A stretch of DNA of 64,000 nt from Hemicordylus capensis (lineage: Eukaryota; Chordata; Lepidosauria; Squamata; Cordylidae), in the NCBI RefSeq assembly GCF_027244095.1, contig NC_069659.1, forward strand, positions 349,718,750 through 349,782,749. The letters are read 5' to 3'. The position numbers and the translations under genes are program-made. The notes beneath the pieces were generated by a model that did not search any database, was not told where the DNA came from, and saw only the letters and a list, made by a program, of their open reading frames with translations. Positions 1 to 15,100 of this stretch are shown one piece after another (the first letter of the stretch is position 1; each line of letters starts with the position of its first letter).

Positions 1-14
1 AATGTGAACATTAC

Positions 15-147
15 CAGGACATGGTCATTTGGGCAAAGGCCACCCTGCTCTTCTGGCCTCCAGACAGGCTGGCAACTGGGCGGACTGCTAGCTCTCCGGA
101 GATGCCATAGCACCCCAGCTGGTGACGGTACTCCTCCTCTGTCTTCC
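15..147 (-). CDS. ABCF3: ABCF3 exon 19 (signature, domain 2)
   Basis: Encodes KTEEEYRHQLGCYGISGELA, the signature SLSGGQKSRVAFAQ and MTMS; donor GTAATG at 14-9. Human ABCF3 continues with NFYILDEPTNHLD, so one or two more exons lie to the left of the window. Confidence 0.96.
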
Positions 148-3100
148 CTGGAACCCACAGACAGAAAGAAGGTGTCAAATTCATGGAGCATAGGTCTATC
201 AATGGTAGTAGGCAAGACATAAATAGACACTCCTTATTCAGAGGCAGAATGCCTCTTCCGTTGGGAAGCAAGAGGAGGCTATTGTCGGGGCATCTGGTTG
301 GCCACTGTTAGAAACAGGATGCTGGAATAGATGGTCCGTTCCAGCAAGACTGCTCTGTGTCAGGGTCAGGGTCATTCTTCAAGGCCTTTGTGAGCTGAGT
401 GGCAAACTGGATCTCAGCATATGATTACTGGGACGGTGCACTGCTCAGAATAAGGCAGGTAGGAAATTCGTCAAGAGCATCACACACAAATCTGAGTGAC
501 AGTTAGAAAAGGTGGCCCCAGGCTACAAGATCTGGAAGGTAAGTTTATTTGACAGCATCTTTAGGTCATCAGAGCTAGGCAGATTCTTGCATGCCTGACT
601 TTAGGAGGACGAGGAGAAAAAAGCGGAGGCTGGAAAAACACAATATTTCAGGCTTTCTAGTCCTTAATGGGTAATTGCAGGATAGACACTTGAACACAAT
701 AATGGGTGGGTTTTCACAAACTCCCCAATGTCACCAAACTGAGAAATTTGTGAGGTGTGCACACTCCTGATTTCCAGTTCTGAGAATGTGGAAATTTTCA
801 GTGATGTTGGATTGGCAGCTCACCAATCTGACATTTAACCTGGATTGGTACTCTAGGATTTGGTCCAAGGATGCCAATCCCAGTTAAATGTAAGGTTGGT
901 GAGCTGCCAACTTGGCATCACTGAAACTTGGGAGCGTGTATACCTCACAAATCTCTTTCCTGGTTTGCCAGCATTGCACAGGTCATGAGGACCCATTCAA
1001 TAACAAACAACCAGTCAGCACAAACTAGTCATACAAAAGGTGTGTGTATCAGGGGTTCTAAAACTTGGGTCTTCCAAGTGGTGTTGGATTACAACTCTCA
1101 AAATCCCCAGCCACAATGGCCCTCAGGATAATGGGAGTTGTAGTCCAAAATTATCTGGGGACCCAAGTTTCAGAACCCCTGGCTAATGCTCACCAATAAT
1201 GCATCGGCTTTGCTAGAGACAGAGCATACTAAAGGCCAATGAAGTGCATGCTTTCCCCTTGCACATACCACCAGCCAATCTCATGGGAATCCTTAAACCT
1301 CACCTGGGAACCTCTTTGCTAGTAACTCTGTGGCACTGATGTCCAGATCCAGCTGATCCACATGATGCTGACTGAAATAGCCAATCTTAAGGTTCCTGCC
1401 AAGACGGAGAGAGAGCGTGCTATTATGGACAGCAGTGACCCAGCAAAGCAGTGACCTAGCAAAGCTTCCCTTGCTGAAGCTGTAGAAAGAAGCTCTTCTC
1501 CCATCCTCCCACAATGGACAAATGCACTGCCTCCTTTCTGGAAGGAGGGAATCTAAATACAATCTGATCACTGCTCCTCAATTGCTGAAGGCAACCTACT
1601 GACTGCAGCTTCCAAATTTGCCCTGCTGGGGCAACAAAGCTGCCAGATCTCCCGAATTTAGAACAAGCAGAGGTTGATACCCGTCCCCATGTCTCTTCCA
1701 TCTTTTTCTTTCTTTCTTTCTTTCTTTTTTTTCTTTCTTTCACACATTTATATACTGTCCAAAACACAAGTCTTTGGGTGGTTCACAGACTTAAGGTACA
1801 ACCCAATTTTGCCTTACTAGGTAAGGTAAAGCATGCCGTCAAGTCGATTTCGACTCCTGGCGCCCACAGAGCCCTGTGGTTTTCTTGGGTAGAATACAGG
1901 AGGGGTTTGCCATTGCCTCCTCCCACGCAGTATGAGATAATGCCTTTCAGCAGTGTCCTATATTGCTGCTGCCTGATACAGTACCAGCGGGGGATTCAAA
2001 CTGGCAACCTTCTGCTTGTTAGTCAAGCATTTCCCCGCTGCGCCACTTAAGGTGACTTCTTAAGTCAGCCATTATTTGTGGTTGCCATAGATCCCATCCC
2101 CCACATCCCCTGGCACATTCAGATAACTACTTGGGGGAATGGACAGCATTGGTGGTCTCTCACTCTGTGCTGGGCTTTAAAGAAAAGAGCAGGGACAGCA
2201 AGAGAGGCTTGCACTGCTTCTGCCTTCTCCAAAGCTCAGCATGAAGCAAGACTAGACTTGCATTGCACATAACCTTTGCCAGAGGGCATGGAGAGAATGA
2301 GAATGGGGGTATGGGGTCTTTGTGCTGGGCATCCAGGGCAGTGGAGGTTGCTAGCTGTGACCAGATTTGAAGATCCACCCACCCAAGGGTGGACAGGGCA
2401 ATGTTTTAGTTTTTGGCACACAAGGTCTAGAATCATGGGCTACAGAATCTACTCAAATGAGTTGATGTTGTCATTGGAATAGTTTGATGTATTGGAATTT
2501 CACATATCTATATATTTAATTCTCGTAGACGTGCCTCAGCCTCTGTGGGGATGCGTCCCGGCAACCCAGCTGATTGGCTGGGCAGCGGAGCGGAGGGACG
2601 CACCTGATTGGCTGAGGCGCGTCTCAGTGGTGAAGGACAGAGGCGGTGGTGGACCTTGCCGGGCCATGGAGGCCAGGGAGGTGGCGGAGGCCGGCCGCAG
2701 TGCGCCCGGCCCGAACGCGGAGGCCGGCCGCAGCGGGCCCGGCCGCGGTGGCGGCACTCGGCCGGGCCGGAGACTTGGGCGGGGGGAGAGAGGCGGTGGA
2801 TCCGGCCCGGCGAGGAGGCGGCAGCAGCCCGGCTGGCCGGAGACTGGGGTGGGGGGGGAGAGAGGTAGCCGGCCCCCAAAAACGCACAGATGCTCTGTGC
2901 GGGGGTCGGCTTGTTAGATAGAATTTTACATATTAATGCAATCTTCATACTTAATTCCAGTTCCAAAAACACAATTTTTGTGTATCCGCTCCTCGGTCTC
3001 CATCACAGCTTTTAGAAAGCATGTTAAATCGTGGATTTTTACCAAAAGCCAAATTTACCAAATAATTTTATTTGATTGTCTCTACTGCCGCTATTTGTAC

Positions 3101-6100
3101 TCTGTATTGCTTTTATGCCTTTGTTTTAAATTTTTAATCAGATTTGTTTTATATTTTTAGCTTAATATTTTAATTGTGTCTTTTTTACAATCTTGTTTTT
3201 AAATTTTGCTGTAAACCACCGTGGGATTGTTTTAATGAAAGGCGGTATATAAATTTAACAATAAATAAAATTTTGGATTTTTTGAATTTATTTTTTGGTC
3301 TCAATAAGGGGCCAAGATAATGATTGCCCAGGAGGAATACCAAAGGGTTTTTAATATGATGGGGTTTTAGGGTGGGCGATAAGAAACTTTGCAGAGCACA
3401 GGAAGCCTGATACCTGGCTTCTCACAGCTCCTCTAATGCCTAAAATTCTAGGGATTTAGGCTGAAGCTATTTGCCATATTACCAGAGGCTTTTTATTCAC
3501 TCCTGCATTTTTGAGAACTAGAAACTTATTCTCTCAGTTTAATCCCCCTTGAACATTTATCTATCTATCAAATTTTTACACCACCCCAAACTTTCACCTC
3601 TGGGAGGTTTACAGTGACATGAAACAGGTTAAAACACAGAAAATGAAACTTTGCAACAATTTAAAACCAAAGTCAGGTTAAAAAGAGGTAAGTCTTCAAG
3701 TGCTTTTAAAAAGTTGTCAGAGATGGGGAGGCTCATATTTCAGTAGGGAGTGCATTCCACATTCCCCGAATTTAAATTTCAGACTTAAAGGTAAAGTTGT
3801 GCCGTCAGGTTGGTGTCAACTCCTGGTGACCACAGAGCCATGTGGCTTTCTTTGGTAGAATACAGACTTGGCAGCAGACAAATTCAGCAGTTTTCATACA
3901 TGCTGGAGGATTCCCAATGGTAGACAAAGCAATATGACGCATACACTCAGCATTCCCAATAGGAATCTTAAGTTGCTTCCAAAATTCAGCTACAAGGTAG
4001 CAACTTTTCATGGTTTTAATGTTTTAACTTTGTTTTTGATCTGTGTTTTATTGTAAACTGCCCAGAGATGTTAGTTTTGGCAGTATACAAATACATATAT
4101 GCTAAATAAACACGCCCCCATAGCTTCACCAGGCCTCTTATTTGTGCTGAAAATACCTGTGAGCATGCCTAATCCCCTGCACAGGTGCCAGGTCTCCCAT
4201 CAGGATCTTCAACATAGTGGACTTTCCAGCTCCATTCTCTCCTACCTGAAGGAAAGGATGAACAAATGAGAAATCTTCCAGAACCCTGCTCTTGGGTCTG
4301 ATACAGTGGTAGCATTGGCTAGCGATCTTTGGCCAGGCCAGGACTGCTTCACACTAAACAAACCTACACTCTCCTTTGTAGATAATATAGAGTATAGCCA
4401 AGGGGGCCAAAGTGAAGCACAAAAGACAAGGCTGCACATCAGACATGATGATAGGCAGGTTGAAACAAGGGCAGCACACACCTGTCTGTGAGAAAACCCA
4501 ACCAGGCTAGTTCTAGTTAAAATAGTGATAAGCAGTGCTAACTGAAGACTATGTGGTTTTTGTGGGGAAAGTATTAGTGATTTGGCTACAAAAGGCCAAA
4601 GCCAGCTGGAAAGCAGGGTTCTCAAGATGCACCCAAAAGAGGCTTTCCTTTCTGCAGAAGGATCTGAATAGCAGTAGTTTGGGAAGAATTTTATTTATTT
4701 TGTGAGTGGTTATCATTTGAATGATTTTGGATCCTTCTGAACAAAAATGGCATCCCAGGCCCACCCCCACCTGTTGTCAGAGCTCTAACTTCACAGGCAG
4801 TACCATACTGGGTTCTGCTAGGTCTTTTCTTTACCAGTATCACCCCCACTGGTGTAAGAACCACCCCCCGCCATACCACACATATGCGGGACTCCAGGTC
4901 GGCAGAAACAGAAAGGGAACGGAAGATGTCATTGCCGGGCTCATAGTAAAAGTCCACTTCATCTAGCTGCAAGATGGGAGGAGAAAACTTCTCAAAGCCA
5001 TCTGGGAACCTGTAGGAAAGAGGACAAGGGGGCTGAGCACGCAAAGGAATGGCACAGAATCAGGGGTAGAGACACCATTGCGCTAACAGGTTAATAGAAC
5101 CTGGGCTGCTGTGTTCAGGGGCCGTGCCTCGCACCCCAGCCACACCCCCTGCGTCTGACATCAGAGGAAGGGGGCGTGGTTTCACTTGCAAACAGGGCCA
5201 TGCACCCCATTTGCGAGCAAATTCCGGCATTTGAGGCACAGCGCTCCCTGCTTTAAAAGGAAGGGAGATGTGATCCTGGCAGGGCTGGGAAGCCGGCGCT
5301 GGCTAAGCTTCTCAAAAACGGAGCCACACAGCTTAGCCAGCCTGGTCAGAAATGCACCCTGCCCCCCCCTCCCCCCGCCTTTTAAAGCAGGGAAAGTCGC
5401 TCCTGGCTGGCCGGAATTTGCTTGCAAACGGGGCACACAGCCCCGTTTGCAAGCGAAACCACTGCACCTGTGTCTGACATCAGATGCAAGGGGTGTGGCT
5501 GGGGGGCTGCTGGCGGAACCGGGGCCACCCTACGCCACTGCATAGAGTCACTTCTGTATTATTTACCGTGCCTACTGCTGTGCTGGCAAAAGCATTCAGT
5601 GGTAGCAAGACCGCACATGTATAGTGCTTTTGGAACGCTTCACAGATATCTCTCTCCACCCTACCCACCCACTATTTGGGTTATGGTCTGAAGCAACATG
5701 GTCTGGGTCTAAGTCAGTGCCTGAATGGCACCCTATATATACTGCCTTGAATTCCATGGAAGAAATGGGAGGAGAGTTGGTCTTGTAGTAAGTAAGCAAG
5801 CATAAATTGTCCCCTTTGCTAAGCAGGGTCGACCCTGGTTTGCATTTGAATGGGAGACTACATGTGAGCACTGGAAGATATTCCCCTTAGGGGATGGGGC
5901 CGCTCTGGGAAGAGCATCTGCATGCTGACAATACTGAACTAATGGTCTGACTTGGCATAAGGCAGCCTCCTATGTTCCTAAAGGCAGGATATCAATGTTG
6001 TACATAAATAAATACTAGTACTGTTTATATAGCTCCATCTGTGTGCATGGAAGTGGTCTCATTCTGTGTAGATCCCTGCCACAAGGGGCTCACAATCTAA

Positions 6101-9100
6101 ACACCAGAGAGGCAACCAAGCCAGGGGAAGAGGAAGTGGAGGCAGGGATAAACTGGGGGAAGAAGATGCAGCTATGCCATCAACAGGTGCTTAGGCTTGG
6201 TTATAGGATTGTAAGGGTAGTGATAAATAAATGATCTTGTTGCAGTCTGTACAACCACCCTCTAGGTAAAGCATCATTACTCCCAAGCTGCAGATGGTGG
6301 GCGGAGGCAGAGAGGGGATAGCAGCTTGCCTAAGGCCACTTAACTGAGCTCATGGCACAGGCCAGCCCGAAATCGGGGAGTCTCCAACTTGTAGCTCAGT
6401 CTCTTCAGCCACTACATTCTCCAAGTGGAATGTATTGGGAGCCTGAGCCCACCACTGAAACATCTGAAGCACCAATGCAAGCAATTCCAACTAGGAATTT
6501 AACACCTTGCAGCCAGGTTTCAGCTTTGTTCCAAATACACAAGTATCTACTCACTCATTTGCAGAGTGTAACATGCAAAGCCTCAAGCTAGTGGATTGCC
6601 TATTGGCTAGAAGGTACACCGGAGGTTGCAAGACCAACTGACTCTTAAACTGCTGGTCATAAAGTGAAGAGTGTGCTTGAAAAGGCCGAGGGGGGTGGTG
6701 GCTCTTGTTCATGAGGAGGAGAGAGGAACACAAACAGGCTTCCCGTTTCAGTTAAGATCCACTTACTTAATTATCACCTCACTGTCCTTGTCCACGGGTT
6801 TCAGTTTTGGCCTAAGAGATAAAAAGAGCAAACCTATTACAATAAAAGAAGGGTAGAGCATCGTAGGCTAAGCCCCACTCTTAGCTACTGGGAAGCAGAG
6901 GGGGCTTCAGGCCAGAGCACATCACTCCCTACCCCAGATTCACTGGAGTCTGTGAAAATACATCCCTTGCCCCTGCAACTCACCCCCCCCAAGCACCCCA
7001 CAGTTTCCTCCAACCCCTTAACTGAACATATTCCAGACTCCAAAGGCAGTAAATCAAAGAGTCTGGGCAGCTTTCCTGGCTCAACATGAAGACCTCTAGG
7101 AATCTTGTCCTAGTCGCTGCTACTTCCTTGGCTTTAAAAAAAAATTACTTCTACCTGGGCAGCTGAAGATGCAATGCTGCTTATTTTGAGTCCACCTATA
7201 TTGGGCAGCAGCGATATAGGAAGATGCTGAAAGGCATCATCTCATACTGTGTGGGAGGAGGCAATGGTCAACCCCTCCTTTATTCTACCAAAGACAACCA
7301 CAGGGCTCTCTGGTCGCCAGGAGTCAACACCGACTCAACGGCACAACTTTACCTTTAAACCTAGGTCAGATCCTTTGTCCATCTAGGTAGGTATTTTCTA
7401 TGCTAAGTGGTAGCAGCTCTCCAAGGTTTCAGAGGAAGGTGTTTCCCAGCTCTGCCTAAAGCTAAGAATGGAACCTGGGACCTTTTGCATGCAAAGTAGA
7501 TTGTCTACCACTGAGCTGCAGCCCAGAGACCCTGTCCCCCATTTCTATCCTTTCAGATCATCCCTGCCAATCTGCAGATCCTAAAGGTTTCTGTCTCGAC
7601 AGAACTGTGCAATTGAATCCTGTGCCGATGTTACTGACCGTTCTCTCCCCACCCACAAAGCACAGTCCAGCTGGGATGCATACTCACAGCTTCTCCAGCA
7701 ATTTGAGTTTGCTTTGTACTTGAGATGCCCGATTTGCATTATAACGGAATCGATCAATAAAGACCTACAAGGGAAGAGAAAAATCATTGTATTTCAGGCA
7801 GAAGCCTCCAGCAAAGACTAACACACAGCATACAACCTCTCAGATAAAACTGCAGTTAGTATTTTATAATCAACATTTAAAACAAATGTAGATTTATAGG
7901 AGCTAACTTGCAAAGGATCTTTATCTGACTTGGGAATCAAAACAGTTGTCACTTCCAATCATGTTTTTGAAATATCTAAATCACTAATAATTTCTTTAAA
8001 CCGTTTCCTCAATATTGGGACTAACTGACATATAATTCATTCATTCATTCAATTTATATCATGCCCAAACATATGTCTCTGGGCGGATAACAATTTTTTT
8101 TGTAGTTTTTGCAAAATTCAGATGTAAGCCCATCTGATTCAGGTGTTTTATTCTACTTTAACTTGGCTCCTTAAATTTCCTTCTTGTTAACCGAAAGGAT
8201 GAGCCATTGACTATGCTGTTATGATTTCAAGTATCTGATCTCTCTGCAAAAAAGACTGTCACCTAATTAAATAAATTATAGTTTATTATTCTTATGGACT
8301 TTAGTTGATTAACAGTTTATTTGCATTTAAGCAATCTGGTAGTCAACTGAACATTACAGTCCTAATTTACTTAGAGGCAGACAATCACAGGGCTCTGTGG
8401 TCGCCAGGAGTCAACACCGACTCGACGGCACACTTTACTTTAGAGAGTAATCATCACCCTGGTCTAAACTTGCTGTAATGCTGTAATTCATGGAAGTGAA
8501 GAAAAAGGACAGAGCAGGGACTGGGCACAGGCTTCCAAGAATTCTGAGGCATCTTTTTAAAAAGAATGCTTCTAGTCTTTACGGGTGAGTGAGTGATGGG
8601 GGCAGCACCTACAGAAGGGTGTGGCTGAACATGGTTCCAGGGCTTGGGGGCAGGAAAGCATGCTCTGCAAGCCTCCTGGCCCTCTCTATGACAAACAAAC
8701 CAGAATGAATTGTGCAAGACAGTGTGGAATAAGTTGTGCAAAAAGCAGATATACACCGCTCAAAGGAGGAGTTTACACTTCACGCAACTCCGCTGTGCTT
8801 ACGACCCTATCTCCAAACACCTCATGTGAGCCCTTGCACCTGAATGTGCTCCCGGTATTGCTGCTGGGCCTCATATTCACGCTGCTGGTTCTTCAGTCGC
8901 TCTTCCTTGATCTTGACGAAGTTCTCAAAGTCGCCCCGGTAGCTGTCGAGCCGTTGTGAATGCAGGTGGATGACATCAGTGGCCACGGCATTCAGGAAGT
9001 TCCGGTCGTGGGAAACCACCAGGATGGTGGACTGCCAGGTCTAGGGAGGGCCAGCAAGCAAGAGGCAGCCTTAGTTGGGTGGAAATCTCAGCCCGATCAA

Positions 9101-12100
9101 AGGATGGAAATTAGTTCCCAAAGAGAGCCACACAATGGCCTTATGACCCCCATCAAATACAATAATCTTGGATGCTATGACTTTTGTTGCCACACCGACC
9201 TGCAGATAGTTCTCCAGCCAGATGATCGCTCTCACGTCCAGCATGTTGGTTGGCTCTGGAAGGGAACAGAAAGGAGGTTCTTTGGCAGTAGTTGAGGAAG
9301 TATGGTACTTAAAAACATGGAACAGCAACTATTTTCCAAACAGGATCCAATTTCTGGCAAAACAGGGCTGCAGTTCTACAGTAAAGCATACACAGTGCAT
9401 GCACAATTACATATGCAAGCTTTGGGGTTGAACATCCAGCCTGAGGAAGCATTCTGTTTAACGCCAAAGCATCCAGACGGTATCATAAACATTACTAGGA
9501 CCAAATAAAGGGATTTTACTGATTTGGTGGATTGCACAACTTGATTTATCAGGATGAATGAACCTGCCTTGCAACACAGTGGGAAGGATTATATGGCATT
9601 TTGAGCCCTATTCAAGTTATGGTCAATGCACACACAGGAGCACACTTCCTGTCTCTACTCTACATTTGAGGAGGCCTGTACTCAGGATCACCTTTAGATG
9701 ATGTACCATCATTCACTCATGTCTGAATATGACTTTGGTGTCTTCCAACTGTATGGCTCAATAAAGGCCACCACAACAGGCTACATTTCACTATGTCTGG
9801 ATCTAGCTGTTCATATCAGATATGCTGGCTCCCTCAGAAGCCCCATCATCAGTGTGGACATGACTTCACCACAGCACAGTGACACATGCTAGTACCGCAG
9901 GGTCTAAATGGCCTTTCCACAGGTCAAGGTTGCTCGGACAACTAATGTGCATGCATTTAGGGCCAATTCAAGTGGAGTGACTCCTCACCGCTACTTGCAA
10001 TGCATAATTGCATCCCTGTCTGTATCCCTTCTCCCCAGCATGCCCCCTCTTCAATATAAATTCCCTCTTCCATTTCCAGGTTGTTCTAAACAGTTTGCCA
10101 AAAAGTCCAAAGTGGGCAAACAATGGCTAGTGCTAACTTCCAAACCATAATGAGAAACAATGGTCTTAAGTGGGTTTGAAAGCTACAGTTAATGCTAACT
10201 TGCAAACCATAGTTTGCCGGATAGCACACCAAACTCAAATTAGAGCAACCTTGAAATGGATGAGGACAAGGGGAGTAACACAAGCCCTGGTTGGCACATG
10301 CCCAGTCCTTAGGGCCAGTTCAGATGTACACGAGCCCCAACGTGTGAGCAGGACAGAGTTTTGTAGCATGTGTAGAGGGGCGATTCGGATGAATGCCTCT
10401 CATGCGATGTAATGATGTCCTGGCAGTGTGTCGGGAGGTCCTACAGTGACATCAAGATGGGCGTACTCCAGGCACAATTCTGTCCAGCTCATACGTGCTG
10501 AGCACTAGGGGCCCTTAGTGCTATGTGCTGCTTCCCTTCCTTCTCAACATATCTGGAAAATACTTACCATCAAGCAGGAGAAGGTCAGGTCTGAAGATGT
10601 AAGCAGCAGTACAAGGAGCAGGGGTGAGAGAGAGGGGGGGAGAGAGAGAGAGAGAGAGAGAGAAGCAGATGACTGCATTAGTACCGAGGCTCAGCTTGAG
10701 ATTCAAAACCAGGTCTCCCTGCTCCAATTCCGATTCTTTCCACTACACTACACTGGCCCTCTATTTTAAGCTGAGGGAAAGAGAGATTTGCCCAGCATGA
10801 TCCAAAACACTGCTGACCCCTGTGCTGAATTCACCCTTTAATTTAAAATGGCAGCTAGGCATATGCTTAGACCCTTGACTTTCCTGGGCACACCTTGCTG
10901 AAGTCAAGGATTCAAGCTAGTTTTCAGCCTGCCAGCATCAATGTTAAATGCAATTTACGGATATAAATACAGTAGAATCAACAAGACGTACCTGGCGAAG
11001 AGAGCACGAGCTAAAGCCAGCCTCATCCTCCAGCCTCCCGAAAACTCTCTGGGGAGAAGGAACAATACAGGCGGCATCAGATACCCTGTGACAACTGGAC
11101 ACCAATGAGCCTGTAGAGAGCCATATGGTGATCAAGATTTTGCCCACATGGGACAAGGATGGACACCACAAAAGCTTGAGTTCAATCTGCACCCTACCTC
11201 TGAGGAGGAGATAACCCATCCTGGATGGCTAAAAGAGAAGGGCCACCAAATTGCTGGTAGCTCCCCGCCCCCGCCATCTTTCTCCCACCCCTCAGAACCC
11301 AACCACAGCAATGACAGGAGGAGGAGGGACACCAGAGAGCTGGGGAGAAGCTTGAACACCATGTCCCCTGGTATCTCTCTTACCTGTCCCAACACCAAGG
11401 ATGAGCCAGGAGCTGCACTCCATCTTGGCCTGGGTGAGGAAGAGAGGCCCCAGACTAAAGTGACAATTCCTCTGGGGCTGCCTGGGGATGGGACCGTAGC
11501 TCAGTGGTAGAGAATCTGCATTGCATGCAGAAGGTCCCAGATACAGCTGGGAAAGACTCCTGCCTGAAACTTTGGAGGGCTGCCGCCAATTAGTGTAGAC
11601 TAGGGGTAGGCCACCTTGTGTCTCCAGCTGTTACATAAGGACATAGGGGCAGCCCTGCTGGATCAATTCCCAAGGCCCATCTAGTCCAGCATCCTGTTTC
11701 ACACAGTGGCCCACCAGATGCCTCTGGGGTGCCCAAAGGCAAGAGGTGAGGGGGGGGGCATGCCCTCTCTCTTGTTGTTGCTCCCCTGCCACTGGTATTG
11801 AGAGGCTTCGTGCCTCTGAGCCTGGAGGTGGCCTAAAGCCACCAGACTAGTAGCCATTGATAGACCCGTCCTACATGAATATATGTAAACCCCTCTTAAA
11901 GTCATCCAGGCTGTTGGCTACCACCACAACTTGTGGCAGAGCTGTGGCTGGGGATAATGGGAATTGTAGTTCAGCAATATTTGGAGACCCAAGGTTACCT
12001 ATCCCTGGTGTAAACAATACAAAAATAGATGGATCAATGATCTGACTCAGTATAAGGCAGTTTCAACTTCCATTTTGGGGTGGGGCTGTAGCTCAGTAGC

Positions 12101-15100
12101 AGAGCATCTGCTTTGCATGCAGGAGGTCCCAGGTTCAATCCCTGGCTGCATCATGCCTGAAACCCTGGAGAGCTGCGGAAATAAATAGACCCATGGTCTG
12201 AATCGCAATAAGGCCGCTTCCTGTGTTCCACGCTTCGAGGACAAGGGGAGGGAGAGCTTCAGGCTCACCAAAGGGCCCTAAAGAACAGCAGCTAATGGGA
12301 GCGGGGGCGGGGGAGATGCCTGCCTCCCACAGCATCTCTCTTACCTGCCACAAGAGCACAGGTATTTATTGTATAATTTACTATAAGCTGCCTTGGGGAT
12401 TATTTTGATGGAAAGGTGACAAATACATCTCCAAAGTTTTGTTTTGTTTTTTTAAAAGGAAAAGGAAAAATTCTAGGACTCCCAACAGCTCAGACCACAG
12501 ACAGATTCAGCCTAGGGAGGAAACCACTTACTTGGTTGTCTGTTGCTGCATTTTTGCACTGAATCCCAGCCCAGCCAGAATAACAGATGCCCTGTAAAGG
12601 GGGAAGGAGCAAAAATCTCAATGAAGGAAGTCAGTAGCTTGGGGGACAGAAGCAACAAGCCTTTCCCATAAAATTCCATTGAAAGAAACATGTATAAACG
12701 CAGCTGCATCATTTTAAAGGCATTTAAATGTCTTCTTAAGAGGCTATATCCAGTGCAACTCTGTCCCATTTTTAAAGTCATAGCAATTCCAACACTTTCA
12801 ATTGGCCACTGGACCAGCATTGCCCTGAGCCCACTCAGAGGACAAGGAATTAAAAACAAAACCCTCATGTAGTTACTGGGCACTGATGTAACGTCATAGA
12901 GCCTTAGCACTAGGGCCTCCACCAGTGCAAGTTCCAATGTTCTCAGAATCTCTCGAGTATTCCTGCGATTACACTCTGGAAACGTCACACTGTAAATGGG
13001 AAACACGCCACAAAAGACTAGAAGCACCAAATGTTGCACCAAGAGAAGGTGGCAGGTTCAAGCTACGCAACTGATGCCCGTCTACTCCTCCTTCCCACTG
13101 CCCTGCCCAGTTTGCTTGCTTTGAGTGCAAGACAACTCCAGAGGCCCCCAGTCTGAATGGCACAACTGTAGGAGGTGGGTAAGATGCTTAATCTTATCCC
13201 TTCCTTCCATTGGCTCAAAATGGCCATCTCCCTGGTGCTTTCCCACCCATGGAGAAAAAGATGCAGGGTTCCTGTATCTTTTCCCTCATGGGTAGGAAAA
13301 GCAGTTTGAAGAGGGCAATTTTGAGTAAACAGTGGGTAGGGAAAGGAAGCTCCTCCTCCTCCTCCCCACCACACACTTCTATTGAAGGCTGACTTTGGGG
13401 TTGCTTTGCACTAACATTCTAATGTTCTGCTTCACTGGCATCAGTTCCCCAAGGCCTGAGGAGAACCAACCAACCAACGGCTTTGAAAAGGAAGGAGGGA
13501 GAGACACAGAGATTAATATCTCTACCAAGAAAGGTTCCAAGCACCTGGAATTATTTGCTACATTCTCTCTTGTCCAAACACTTACTTCAACAGAGCTTAG
13601 AAGAATAGAAGCCACCAAGTGAAGAAGGGAAAAAGTTATCAAAAGCCTCTTTGTACCCCTGAGGCTGGACCAGACAGAACCCATGGGGTGTGGATGAGGA
13701 AGCAGCACATCTGTATCCTTTCTGCCTAGTCCCCTGCTTCCTCCTCTTCACACAAACATCCACCACATCCAGTCTAAGTTGCTCGTAAGCAGCCCCAATG
13801 AAATCAATGTGACAAGTTCTTAATGACTAACTTAAGTAATAACATTTGCAATGGGACTACTCATGAGTAGCTTAGTCTGACCATCAGCCACTGTACCTTT
13901 GGACCCACATATTGAGTTTTAGCTCCTAAGGAAACCCATTTTACTGTCTATCAGAGCATAGTGTTTCATATGAATAAAATATTTCTGAAGCATACAACAC
14001 ACACACGTACGTTTTTAAGAAGGATGCACACACGTTGCAGCAGGGACCATTTTGGGGGCAATCTAATGAAAATTCCGGGGCCAGAGGAACAATTTGGGGC
14101 TGCAGCATTGCTGGGTGTGGGGTTTCCTACCTTTTGCCTCTACAAAGAAATCCTGATCCAAATTGCCTCCCCTAAATTGTTATTGACCATGGAGGGAAAC
14201 ACAGGCACAATTACATAGAGCTTTTTCCCTCTATAGCCAGTAGCAGCTGCGTGATGGTGGTGATCAGGGCAGCAGTGCAGAGGCAAAAGGATATGACCCC
14301 CACCCCTTGCCTCAACCCCCCCGCCCCCTCAGCTGCTTTTTGAAAAAAAGAAAAGGACATTGGGAATTCCACACATGGAAGTCCCGTGTTATGTTTAGTT
14401 TACATCCTCAAAGAGCCATTTCCGTGTATGCAGGAGGGAAGAGGGAATGCCTAGATGGGCACTTGCTATCCACAGCCTTTGTAACTTCTTGCATGAAAAA
14501 TCATCTTTATTTTCCACAAACATGCTGCCTAATTAGTTGGTGGCATTTTTACGAAAATTTCTAAAAATCAGTTATCCTGACTAAATATTCGGACCCCATT
14601 TAAGGAAAAAAGTCTTTGTTTTTCTAGTGCCAAACTTCTGTGCCATAGAAGTTTTTAACACTTAGCTATCCCCCCCTCTGATAGACCACTGGCTTGTTTT
14701 GAGGGGGGCAGGGGTCTATTCTGTGTTATACTGCCCAAGCCAACAGAGCTGCACAGTTTTGCCCCCCCCCCCCGCCAGCTGCTTTTGGATTACAACTCCC
14801 ATCATCCCCAGCCACAGTGACCAATAGCAGGGATGATGGGAGTTGTTGTCCAACAACAGTTGGAGGGCCAAAGTTGTGCAACTCTGCCTTGGAATATGGC
14901 AAATCACAAGCCACCAAAATGCTCTTTAGCATTTTAAGGGGAGTTTGAGGAACTGGATGGTCTCAGGGCTCATCTCAGTTCAGCATACAAATTTCAATTC
15001 AAGTTGGGTCTCCCTTTGTGTTTAACAGGCAGCTGGTGGCAACTCTGTCAGAGTTTAATCAGCTTAGAAAACTTCTGATCACTGTTGCTGGTAGTGATTC

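Noticed and set aside
12083-12160. Possible tRNA gene
   Set aside because: Box A and box B are present but the sequence continues into a SINE body and shared tail, and the cloverleaf is poor.
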